This document shows positions 26,001 through 37,587 of a stretch of DNA of 64,000 nt, piece after piece. The notes beneath the pieces are model-generated. The model saw only the letters and a program-made list of their open reading frames with translations. It was not told where the DNA came from and made no database searches. The stretch lies in NCBI GenBank assembly GCA_900708905.1, contig CAADRB010000001.1, positions 1,994,560 through 2,058,559 on the forward strand, written 5' to 3'. The DNA is from Hymenolepis diminuta. Lineage: Eukaryota; Platyhelminthes; Cestoda; Cyclophyllidea; Hymenolepididae. Made by a program: the position numbers and the translations under genes. The number at the start of each line of letters is the position of its first letter. Position 1 is the stretch's first letter.

Positions 26001-27913
26001 ATGGATCTTTATTTACAAACAATAAAAACGGTATTCAGTTCGATAGGTAAGGCCGCCGTTTAAATATCTGATATCACTGATGAACTTTTTTGGACACGAG
26101 TACCATCATGGCCTCGCCAGCAATATCACTCAAAACTTAAAAAAATTAATCTAATTCCTTCGGCTATTTTTAAAAATATTAATTTATTTTTTGGGAAACC
26201 AAGTAATGGAAATGACTGATGAAAAGGTGAGTAAGATACATTGCATAATAGGACTAGGAGAATATGAACAGGATCAAGTGGACTGAAACGAATTCATTCC
26301 GTTAACACAACGTGAAACGAGATAGCAAATAAGGTTAATAGAATTCGGCTTGTAAGTACAATTATTGCTTAGATATTAATGAGGTTAGTAATAGCGAATA
26401 AGTGTAAAATGAACATGATTCGAATTTTCAGAGCTTATGCCGTTGCCAAGGGAGCTTTTTTAATAATTTCACCCCAGAACTTGATTCAGAGATAAGAATA
26501 GATTACAGTAAAAAGAGGGGAGCCGATGGCAAACAGTGCATAGAATGGGACGACTTTTCAAGGTTTTTAAGATGTACATAGGAGCAATTTCCAGTTTAAC
26601 AAAATGAACAAGTAAACGATATTTATTTTCTTAGGGCGAAACAAAAGCATTTGAATTTACGAAGCAGTTAAACATATTAAAATATATTTTGCCAATCTAA
26701 AAGGCTTTATAACTCCAGATATCTTGCAACAAGCCCACGAATTCATTCATTAAACTTTAAATTCTTTCCAAATTCCCTTAGTTTAACTTTGAATAGATTT
26801 TAACATCTATCCTATGATTTAAGTTCGGCTCCTTCGAACTAGCTACACGCAACTCCTATAACTTTCGCGATATTATCATCGATTAATAATAAATAATACA
26901 ATTTTCAATTTCTGTCAATTCGCCACGTTAAAAAAATTTTTTCCTTTCGAGCAGTCTATTCGAATGAAGATATTCGCCGTCAAAAGACGACCACACATCG
27001 AATTATTCACAAATATGCTTAAATATTGTGCAAGAGTATAAATCAATAAGGATACTACGAGGACGGGATGCCACGAGAATATGCAATTATAAGGATACTT
27101 CATTCCATTTTGAGCAAGCATTTTAAAGTCTTTGTGAGGGTTAATGTGATCATAAAATTGTTAACTGTGTGAACGTTGCTAATTGTGAATATGGCTTGTT
27201 AGAGACATTTTCATAAAAGATCACAAATGTATGTGAACTATTAGGTCGAAATGAGACATCTGTTGTTTTCAGTTTCTGGTTTATGAAAGATTAATACGAT
27301 AATTTATCAGGAATATATAATAAAAGTTAACATAAATAAAATTTTTTTCGTTTCACCATTGTCTTAGAATGATTAGCTCAAATGGAATAATTGAAAATTT
27401 TTAATAAAGCATACGTTAGAATAAAATACTATGCAGTACTTTAAATTTTGTCTCTACTTCTGGGCTTTTGATTCTTGAATTTTTAAAAGTGATAAAGTAA
27501 CGTTTTACCGTCCTATTTCACCATTATTTGAATTATTTTTATTCTATTTTAGGCCGTTTTAATTACAGTGGCGGCATAAATATTAGTTTTATATTATGCG
27601 ATTTTCTTTAGCTGTTACGTAATAGCTGTAGCGCAAAAAGACATCATACAGCGGTAAAACTATTTCAAGATAATTTCTGACCCTTGTTACAAACTTATTT
27701 TTAGCCGAATAAAATTAGCAAGAAGGTAAACAGATCCCGAACCCCAATAAAATTTGAGTTTATATTATAGTGATAAAAATAGATTAGATTGGACAAAATT
27801 TAAGAAATTATAATAGTGTTATTCTTTATTGTGATTGCTTAGTTAAAATGGTCTTGTTTTATTATACCAGTTAACTCTACTCTTTGCACACATTTATTCG
27901 TTGGTTTGTTTTG
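23091..27913. other. Gene-poor interval upstream of MPC1
   Basis: AT-rich, with scattered short open frames only and no recognisable exon. An acceptor-like sequence (ATTATACCAG) ends at 27870, 43 bases before the MPC1 start, and could mark a 5' untranslated exon boundary or a trans-splice site. Confidence 0.4.
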
Positions 27914-28767
27914 ATGGCTACGAAGTTTTTCCGTCAATTCTGGACTAAGGAGTTTAGGACATATTTGTGCAGTACCGTAAGTTCCTCTATTAAGATTTTG
28001 TCTGACTCGTTGGAGATATTAGTTATAGCCTATTGTTTATTCGTGTATAGGGAAATTTTCTGTCTTAATTAGTTTTAACACATTTTTTACATGATATATG
28101 CTATATCATCGAAATAATTTTAAAGTTTTCACTAGTTGTAAACTTTAATAATTTAGCACTTCTGGGGTCCTGTTGCCAACTGGGGACTTCCTCTCGCTGC
28201 CTTAGCTGATCTCAAGAAGAATCCCGAGTTGATTAGCGGAAAAATGACATTTGGTAAGCTCTCTTTTCTAATTTATTTCTCCTTGGGCCTTTGTTTTACC
28301 TCTAAAATTTCATCCGCTTGTTCGTTTTAGCACTCCTCTGCTACTCTGCTCTCTTCATGCGATTTGCCATCCGTGTTGAACCAAGAAACCTTCTCCTTTT
28401 TGCTTGCCATGCTACAAATGAAACCGCTCAGGCCGTCCAGGGGATTAGATTTATTGACTTTTGGTGAGTATTTTAGAAATTACCGTAAATCTTCACGTAT
28501 ATCGCTACACTCTACAATTTTATGTTAGCGTCTCTTAATTGTGGAGCTCATTTTGGACTTTTGGTTTAACCGCTGATTTACCACGAAATTGAATGCCGAA
28601 TAAAGGGTCCTTGTAACCTCTTTCTTCTGTCCATCTCTTCGTAATAAAATGCTAACGTCATTTTTTCATTTCCTAGGCATATCAAAAATGAAGATCAGAG
28701 AGACAAAATTCGCGCACGTTTCTTGGAGCCACTTTCCCAAATCCCCGCCGAAGGTGAATCTCAATAA
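27914..28767 (+). CDS. MPC1: Mitochondrial pyruvate carrier 1
   Basis: Four exons (27914-27976, 28157-28253, 28331-28463, 28677-28767) join in phase into a 127-residue protein. MPC1 pairs with MPC2 in the inner mitochondrial membrane to import pyruvate into the matrix. The family core is strongly conserved: the start MATKFF leads to [17 protein letters not shown] (residues 20-36), then SGKMTFALLCYS, and [15 protein letters not shown] in the third exon, covering the amphipathic helix and membrane helices. The C-terminal tail (after about residue 98) is charged, ends in EGESQ and is longer than the human tail (human MPC1 is 109 residues). Introns are 180, 77 and 213 nt, all GT-AG. The start is the only ATG in frame after an upstream stop. 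The stop codon lies inside an AATAAA signal. Confidence 0.97.
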
Positions 28768-28768
28768 A
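28763..28768 (+). terminator. Polyadenylation signal overlapping the MPC1 stop codon
   Basis: AATAAA spans the last two bases of the final Gln codon, the whole TAA stop and one further base. If used, cleavage would leave a 3' untranslated region of only about 15-30 nt. Confidence 0.45.
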
Positions 28769-31700
28769 CAGACCTCTTGGTTGTGCCCTTAAACTTCCAT
28801 ATCTCCTTTCAATTGTGCGTGTACAGCTTTTGTACTCTTTGTCTTTCACTCTTACTTCATCTAGTTGATCCATTAAGTCTGACGTTCGGAATAGAATCTC
28901 GTCTTTTATAGACATTGTGGGGTTTTTTTTCTAATTATTGGGCTAGTTTGAGATTGATCGATGTCAGTAGTAATGTAGGGAATTTTCATGATGGGCTCAA
29001 TTAGGCATGGACTAAAGATTCTTTCTGATTGTGACATTTCCTATGGTGGTATTGTTCACCTAGGTTTGCAGGAATCCGATTGGTTGCAGTCATGTATGAG
29101 CATGTTATTATGTTGGCTACTAGCTTGCGCGAAAAATCGACGCATTCCTGCCAGGCATGAGTCATAGGGGTAATTGAGTTATGCCATGACTGGGTTTGAC
29201 CTAGTATTGGACTCGCCGTTAGCATCTATCCTGATTTATGGGTGCCCTAATGACCCCAGATGAAATCGAATGTTATTAGTAGTTATAAGCAGTGGTTCAG
29301 TGATTAATTTTCGCTCTACGAATATACCGACAGATTTTGCACTGCGATTCAGGCTAATTTAAGGACGTATAAATTAAGGCATGTATATCTGTAGATTTAT
29401 GCAAATTAAGTTCCCTTCGGAACGTAGAACAAGTGCACTAGTTACCGATAGTAACGGAGTCGTTTTGAAACATAATATTTGGTGAGGTTCTTCATTAGTA
29501 ATTTGTAAAATTTAAACTCTACTTCATCTACAAACTAGATTTATCCCATCAAGCTTGCACTTCCTGCTGAGTGAGATTTTAAAGTTCTTGCATTTGGCAA
29601 TAATACCTCGTCACGTGTTTGCTTCTACTAATTTCTTTCTGCTTTTGTTCACAAATGTGTTCCATCTTTTGGACATAGAACCAATAATTTCTCCTTAATT
29701 TTGGAATACTGAAAATTTAGACGAGATTGAGAAATAGCTGCACAAGTTATATCGATTTTTCTAAATTAAATTTTTTATCGATAACATTATGCGGAGGTTA
29801 TCATCAATATTTCGGTGGCAATATTTGTCCCGATCGATAAAGCAACATGTTGCTAGTACGCTGCATTATCGACTTTTCGTAAAGTAAAACTCTTCACTGT
29901 TGTAATCTTGAGAGGTCTTGTTTCTTTCACTATGATCTATGATCTTACCGAATATTGCATGACTACAATTGACCCAGACTGGGGAGAGGGAGAAGACGGA
30001 AATGCATTTGCTTCCATGTAATTTATTAATACAACAGAGACTTTATATGAGCACAAGTCAAATCAAAATATCATCAAGTTATCATATAGTTGATTGTTGG
30101 CCCTTAGACCACCTCCGGGTTGATTGTATTTTGTCCCAAATGACTAGTGAGTTGGCATAAGCAACGTGCGCCTGCATATTGATAACAACGATGGACGATT
30201 TATGTGAAATCTGTGGAGATTGCTCATTTCGAGACAAAAAAAGACTGCAGCCTTGAGTTTTGTTCATTGGTGTGTTTTCGGGTTTTATACTAATTCAACC
30301 TCAATGCGTACATAGTCGATATCACGTTCAAACCTAAAACATATCTGAAATAATGGGATATTCCAATTTAATTTCCATTAATGACAAGTGCATTTATTTA
30401 AAGATCGTACAAGTCGTACGAATTAAACAATAGGATCCATAACTTTCAAGTTCTAGTGCATAGAGAGAGCTCTGTGGACCTTCATTCTTTGACAATTTTG
30501 ATTTATTTTTATATTAACTGAGATATTTTCGTTGAGTACCCTTGAATTTGGAATCATTATACGAAAGTACACGCCCGGTGAGATAATAAGAAGTGCGGTT
30601 GCACTACCAATTTCTTTACACTCTTCCTGCATTCGGCAGGTAGATTTTTAAGCTACCAGGACTCACAATTATAATTCTACCACTTTTCCATACATTGCTC
30701 CTTAAATCCATATGACCAGGCACTACTTTTTATATTCTGCGATTTGATAATGCTTTTCAGATGATTGTATGCTGAGTTGATCTGTCCTAATCCTAGCCCC
30801 TTATTTTTAACCCATTCTGTTGACAGGTGATCAAGAAGACTTTGATAATATCGAATCACATTTACGGATGGGCAACTTATCACTGAAACACAACTTGGTT
30901 ATTCACACCAAAAGCAATCAATAACACTATATGCACACTACGTACTTATCGATTTTACGCTACCTTACCTAAAGTGCACGTTTATGTAAATCGTAATAGT
31001 TAATTTAATTTTAAATTGAATTGAGTTCTTCCAGAAAAAAGATTATTCTGTCCACTTTTCGTTCAAATCTGAAGAGAGAGAGGTCTGTCTATCATAAAAT
31101 TGTAAGTTTATTTTGCTCTTAAACGAAATAAAACATTCCCTAAATGTGGCGTAATTACTAATTGCATATGGGATTCGTTTTTTTATCCGCCGTGCACGTG
31201 TGTGTGGATTTTACACAAAATTTAACCTTGATATAGAACCAAGATATTCGGGAGGGTGGTGATTAAAGAAAGGCTAGCGTAAAAATTTGGGTGTCATTGA
31301 GTTTTTAAGGTGGTACCCCTTTTGGATTTTGCTTGTAAATGTGGTCCTCAAAAGATATTGATTGTAGTCTTGAGAGTAGAATGCAGTCTTGTAAAGAGGG
31401 CAAGACGAAATATGTGCTAATTTTCATGCAACATCATATCACTTCTATTTATTATGTAAGAATCCTTTTGATGTTTTAACTATACCTTTGGACTTCTAAT
31501 TTCCAGAAATTGTGATTGAAATATGAAATCACCTTTACAAAACCAAACTACATCTTTATCCATCTATTCATTCCTATAAATGGCTTCTAAATATAGGATA
31601 CATGGTTTGAATCCTTGGGTTTTTATTACTCGTTCTTGTCAGACAAGTTGAACCGAATTAAAAGGGGCTCAGGAGATTGCGTGCTTTCTGCTATATCCCG

Positions 31701-32109
31701 ATCATCTGTACTAAGAAGAGTAGGAAAATTTTGAACAGAGTGATATCTAAATCAGATTTATAGTCAAATTTGGATAGCTATGTTGATGTATTGTGTGTTG
31801 AGTTTATCGCACACATTTAAATTAGCATACTTTGACTTACGTTTTCGCGACCATCATCTGATAATAATGTTACAATATCTTAGTGGGATAAGTTTGCCTT
31901 CACATCATTTATGTTGGTAAACCAATAAATGAACTCATCGGGACTCTAGTTCTAAAAGATAGATGACGCAGATGATAAGCGATAAAGATCACCTTTCTTT
32001 ACTTATAAAAGATTACACACAAATTGGGAATGGAAATGAATTTATTAGAAAAGAGATGGGGATATACTGATTAATCATGAAGATATTGTAGGTTCTTAAG
32101 CATGCAGAT
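28769..32109. other. Intergenic interval downstream of MPC1
   Basis: No recognisable gene. Several overlapping 60-77 codon open frames on both strands (28682-30883) look like chance frames: they overlap one another and show no motif. Confidence 0.4.
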
Positions 32110-32420
32110 ATTCCAGCAACCCTGTCAATGCCAGTATTGAAGCATACACGCACAGAGAGTGGATCAACGGGAAGCTTAATCAGTCTAGATCAGTGTTGTC
32201 ATCGATTAAATCAAAGTATATACCCTCTTCATGTTCCTCGCTCATCGGGGGATTGTGGTCGTCGAAATAGAATGGCCACTTCCTCTCAGTCTTTGCCCTT
32301 TTAATATTCCTTGATCTTTACATTCACCCTTCATACATCTTATATACGTGGTGCGCATTTATATTTACCTAATATTTCCTAATAAGGGCTTGGTTAGACC
32401 ATGTTTCCTAAAGGGTAGGG
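32110..32420 (+). repeat. Dispersed repeat family R1, copy C
   Basis: Third copy, same orientation. It has AGCATACACGCAC at 32139-32151, GAGAGTGG near 32155-32162, TCTAGATCAG near 32184-32193, a CACTTCCTCTC block near 32277-32287, and TTAGACC followed by TTCCTA near 32393-32410. The last block matches copy B closely. Confidence 0.55.
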
Positions 32421-33363
32421 CCTTCATATATCCAAGTGATAAAATCCCAACTGAAGAAAGATGATTCAGTGGGCAAATGTTTGATGAAAGCACGGAAATG
32501 ACACAACTTTATAAAAGACATCACCGCAAAATGTGACAAATTCCGATAATTACAAGTTTCCAAATCCGCTATGCTTAAAATCACACGGGAAGTTCCAAAT
32601 TACATTTCTGCGGCAGAAAACTCTAACGGCAAATCTTTAGCTTTACCGTAAGCTAGAGATACTCGTTCTCAAACGTAAGCAGAATTAAAACTAATAACTT
32701 TCAATTTCAAGAGATGAAGGCTTCACAATAATTAAGTAGGCTAATAAAAAGATTTTTCAGCAATTCGGTATGCTAGTCTACGCTCATATAACCAACCTGA
32801 GGTTATAAGTAGGAAGACGAGATTTATTATTAATAATTGAAGTGACCACTTCGCTCTTTGATTACGAGGAATGAGGTAATATAGATTAGCTGGGGATAAG
32901 AACGAATGTGATGAGTGTTTTGAGCTCTATCCGCATCTGTCATACTCTAATCAACTTCGATGAGCCAGGTGGAACTTTGTTACTTTTCACTAGTTCATAA
33001 TAGATAGAAACCCCAGGGGTGAGCTTTAATCAACCTAGATAGTAACGTTCATCCACGGACCATTTCTTCGAGGATTATAAATATTTAAAATGTCTCTAAA
33101 GATCTAATTGCCAGTGGATGATTTTTTATTGGTTTCCCTTCAACGGACTAAGAGATGCAATCTGTCAACTCCCCTATCGCACCCTCGCTATTGCAACCCG
33201 GGTTCTACTCACTCGGTATTGGCGCTTTGCCTTCCCTTCCGATCCTCAATTTCTGTTCCCACTCCTTTATCCCTTTTCCCTCTCATTTATTTCTCTTTGT
33301 CCAATATGAATGCGATCCTACTTTATTCTAGGTCTCCTCAATTGGAAAAGGCTGTTGTATCTT

Positions 33364-33430
33364 GTTAGCCTTGAGGAAGGTCATTCGTTTTGTAAAGGAA
33401 TTTCTAAGCCTAATTTAGCCTGAACCTTAA
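33364..33430 (+). repeat. Dispersed repeat R3, copy 2
   Basis: Matches 21310-21380 over about 65 bases at roughly 75 percent by eye, with in-frame stops where copy 1 is open. It lies just after a 63-86 codon open region (33108-33368) that I do not recognise. Confidence 0.4.
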
Positions 33431-34702
33431 AGTAGCCTTACGGGCGCTTTTGGTTTGACCTTAATAACATTCCACTGGGAACATGAAACAGTAAATGGGC
33501 TCTCTGGCCTAACCACAAGAAATCACACCTACTAAGCGAAGGGTTAGGAGAACGAAAGGTGTGACTCATTACAACATCTTACAAATAGTCCCCTTGTATC
33601 GTTTCATCTACCAGACATTTGATCAATGATAAAATATTGCGAGTTTAGTCAGCATTTGGCGGAATTTAATTACGGTTCCATCATCAGACCAAAATGTTAA
33701 AATGTACAGTGTAGTTTTCAAAATCAAATAATTTAAGTATTTATATAGATTTTTATAAAAGGAACACAAGAATAACAAACCTAACATGAGGCTCTATTTG
33801 CTATTCAAATGCTAATTAAGCATTCGTCGGGACCCATTGTAGATATCATGGCCTTGACTGTTTTCGGAATTTGCACTGATCTGCGCATGAACTTCCGTAA
33901 TAATCCATCTCCATATTTGCACTAATTTCAGGACTCCCGAGTACATCTATAACTTGACACACTCTTGAATATTTTTCAATTGAACGTTGTCACTTATTTG
34001 AGTCATTATCTATACCACGTATTATACTTGGATAGACAAACTTGACACACTTGATGATAGGGGAAGCCAATCACACTCAAGGCACCATGTCTCAGAGGGA
34101 CTCTTCATATGGTCCAATAATAACAGGCTAGGAGCTTAAATTAACCCTAATTTAAGGGTATCTCATATTCTACTAAAAGAGTTGTTACATTGTTATTATT
34201 ATTCTACATTACTAAGCTGATCTTTTTGGTTAATTCTAATCATATCCTTTGCTTTTTCTTAACCAATATAAAATACCACTATGCTCCAGAATAAATTTGG
34301 TGGTAAAATGAGTAAAAAGTATTTCTTTGCTTATTTGTACATGATAGATTTTGCTAGTATGTTAATGGGGTCACATTTGCTTATCATCACCTCTGGCATT
34401 TGCTCAGTGTACGATTTCTGGAAAAAAAGTGATTGAATACATTGCATTTACTGTGACGTGCTTGTTCTGTTTGAATGAGCTATTAAGTTTGGAAAAACTG
34501 ATAACCGCCAGTGTAAATACGTTGAGTTGATAGCCAGCACCTTGTATTTTCAAACAATTTCCACGGTCATTTTATAATGGCACAGCGGCAGTCTGTTGAG
34601 CTCGATGACAATGCTCTCCAAAAGAACATTTACTAAACATTTCCTAATAGGCATATATGTTTTGATGAGATTTTGTATTCTGTGGCCAAACAGACCTTAT
34701 AG

Positions 34703-35851
34703 AGACAAACATCAATCTACTTCCTCACCACTCTTCTTTCAAGTCTTAAGACCACTTCTAAAGAGCAGTTTGTGATATGTCAGGAACGAATCCAACTATC
34801 AATATTATGGAATTATATCGATCTCAATTGCGATTTGAATTGCCCCTTTCAACCAACTCTTATGTAAATTTCAATTATTTGTTATCGGCAAACGAGGCGA
34901 TACAATTGATCTTCTAAATAATCCAGCGATCATCTGTTTACGAAATGGTACCGACTGTTTTCTCCCACCTCTCTTTGCCATGCAAATATATATTATTCCT
35001 TCCTCTTTCATTCATAATGGCATTTACCATATTAGTCATCATATTGACTCAGGTATGCTGGAATAATATAATTTTTCCACATATTTTGGTCTTCTGCCTA
35101 ATCCCTGACTGTATGCTGTCAAATTACTAGTAAACTCTTTATCATTTTTTTTATTCTCTACCTTTCAATTTCCATTCATTCGAACGAATTTATTGACATT
35201 AAGGTTGTAAATGGGACAGAATATAAATCGACTTATCGAAACGGAAACATGCATCTTATTTTGAAATGGTGCTTTGGTTTGTTTTATACTGCGGTGTTGT
35301 CGGGTCGTATTTGTAACTAGTGCAATTTCTTAGGGACTCTAAGAGCCGGTTACGGTATCCTACAGAGGAGAGTAGATGATAAAACGCAAGCTTTCGTTTT
35401 GATAAGTCGATTTATATTATGCGACATTTACAACCGTAATGCAAATAAATTCGTTCGAATGAAAGGAAAGTGAAAGGTGGAAAATAGAGAATCTTGTATA
35501 TAAGAATTAATTTGGGGTAAATATTATTTTCTTATATGTTTCAGAGATATAATTGGAAGCATTAACCAGTTTTGTGGAACGAAATACAGTTACCCAGTTC
35601 ATGTAGAGATGTTTTTTCTAGAAGGTTGGTAAATGGCATAGCTATTATTGTACTATTGCCATGGCAATACTCACATTAAAATGGGTCATGATAACGTAGG
35701 ATATACGGTATAGAAACTAGATACAAAACGACCAGTAATCTTTATCTTTCTCTTTTATATGCCAGTTACAAGCCGGATGGAGCCAATACCGGTGACCGAG
35801 GCACAATCAATCACTGAGACGCCAGCTTACGAAGAGAATGCAAAGGTCTAA
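34703..35851 (+). other. Unrecognised candidate exon chain with a membrane segment
   Basis: Low-confidence candidates. 34703-34742, 34784-34863 and 34927-35052 are bounded by AG/GT, join in phase and stay open. The last encodes a strongly hydrophobic stretch (YILFLPLSFIMAFTILVII) that would span a membrane. Separately, 35545-35624 and 35766-35851 join in phase and end with an acidic tail (TEAQSITETPAYEENAKV, then stop). The two groups do not join directly in a single phase: read through from the membrane exon, 35545 meets a stop after six codons. The introns (41 and 63 nt) fall outside the usual size classes. No family is recognised; this may be chance. Confidence 0.2.
35152..35491. mobile_element. 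Foldback (MITE-like) element with ~110-bp inverted arms
   Basis: The left arm (35152-35262) and right arm (35377-35491) are inverted copies of each other. The best-matched core is CATTCGAACGAATTTATT, repeated inverted as AATAAATTCGTTCGAATG, followed by matching GGTTGTAAATG and AATATAAATCGACTTATC blocks. Identity is about 80-85 percent by eye, with one short indel near the outer end. The loop is about 115 bp and codes for nothing visible. Size and shape suit a non-autonomous foldback transposon. Target-site duplications were not clear. A transcript across it would fold into long double-stranded RNA. Confidence 0.8.
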
Positions 35852-36458
35852 ACGGGGAGACAAGTTAGAAATCCGCCTCTCTCCCCCAATAAGACCTAAA
35901 CTAATCCAAAACACTTCCACTCTGCCTTTCACTCTTTACTGTATTACCTATTGTTAATAGTAATAGTAATCATCCTCCCGAAATCCTTCTACATCCTTTC
36001 AATCAGTCATAGAGCATGATTGATTTAAATTAACGGCAACCTGTGGATTGGTTTATTCAAATATGTGAATAAAAACTAGAGCACGATTTGTCTTGAACGT
36101 GATAGCATCAAACGATTTGGGGGAAAACACAGTTATTTAGTTGGTAATGAGGGGTTATTGTTGGTAAATGGTTTCATAACCAAAATAAGCACATGTGATA
36201 TCATTACAGTGTCACTGTCCACGTTACGGTGGGTCACGGTATGGTAATTTCGGATGGATCACCAAAATTAGATTGGTTCAGTCAAACAAGTAAGAATATT
36301 CCATACTTATAAACCGAGCACAAAGGAAATTTTGTTCAGAATATTCTTCCTCTGATTTCATTTACATTTCTTTTTTAAATAAATAACACAGTTGATGCCA
36401 CATTTTTTAGTATTTAAAATAACTTTCACACTTACTACTCTTTGCTATAGCCAGCAGA

Positions 36459-36725
36459 TGTCTAACAACACCGGGCGCTTAGAAATGATTGACTGACGTT
36501 AAGATCCTATTACAGTGTCCACAGGTAGTCCCGCTGTGTTTGTGTGTTTGTCTGTTTCCAAATAGATACTTAAGCAGATGTCGATCATCATGCCGAGACT
36601 CCGACGGCGAGACATGACTGACGTCTAACGAAGAAATGTTTTGTATATAAATATAATTTACTTTTTAATAAATTGGGGTGGTTTGCCTGCCACCTCCGAA
36701 CTGAACTGGCGACACGAATGACTTG
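36459..36725 (+). repeat. Possible LTR end and leader of a retrotransposon
   Basis: A GC-richer block begins TGTCTAACA, holds a TATATAAATA box near 36640-36655 and an AATAAA at 36667-36672, and is followed at 36705-36720 by ACTGGCGACACGAATG. That last sequence resembles the TGGCGAC leader found just inside many Ty3/Gypsy and Pao/BEL LTRs. No second LTR or coding region follows, so this would be a solo or 5' remnant. Confidence 0.3.
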
Positions 36726-37587
36726 ACCTGTTCCAACTATTCCATAATGTGTCCCCGGTAGACCTAACATATTACACTCTTCGTATAGCCAAAATTTGTA
36801 TGAGTGAAAACCAAAAATCAAATAGCAAACATCATAACATCAAAATAATCTAAAAGCAACTATGTCGCTCAGATTAATTTAAGTTCGTTAAATGACGCAT
36901 TTCTAATTCAAATATTTAACAAATGAATTTTAGTACAACTAAAATACTATTTCTACATTATTGTCCATCATTTGTCAAGTAAATAATCTCCATGAATATA
37001 TTCTAAAATGCGATTTTTAAATGCATTGACAACTCTTAAATATGACTTACCATCATTAAATTTAATAACTTTAAGTCATCTTTTCGAGTTATCCTTTAAA
37101 ACATTAAAGAATCTAAAATGGCAGGGGGATATTCATTTATTAGTGGAAGTGAACACTTGATTTGGCCTTTTATGAGGCAAGCTCACTTAAAATAGGCATT
37201 TTCAGGAATTTTGATATTTGAATAGGAATAAATATTAAAATTTTGCCAGTGTTTGAATATATATTTTACGCACAAGGTAGTCACACAAAGCTCGTTAAGT
37301 TTTATTCTTTCGTTAAAATTGGGTTGGATTTTAGAGTCATAAAATAAATTATTTTATAGTATTGCACTGTAATTCAATATAAAGGACTTTTAAAGACTTT
37401 TTTAATTGACCTAATTGCGTTTAAGCCTGCTGTTATGCATATGTAACCTTGCATTTTACGCGCAACTAAATGAACTATAACTTCGTAAGACCAAATTAGG
37501 TTTTAATCTGCGTAGTATAGTTATCTATAAAACTATAAAAGAATCATAATTCCTTGATAAACTATTCATTCTGTTGTCCTGTAAATT

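Noticed and set aside
33108..33368. Overlapping 63- and 86-codon open frames
   Set aside because: Serine/proline/leucine-rich reading from pyrimidine-rich DNA next to a repeat; no domain recognised.
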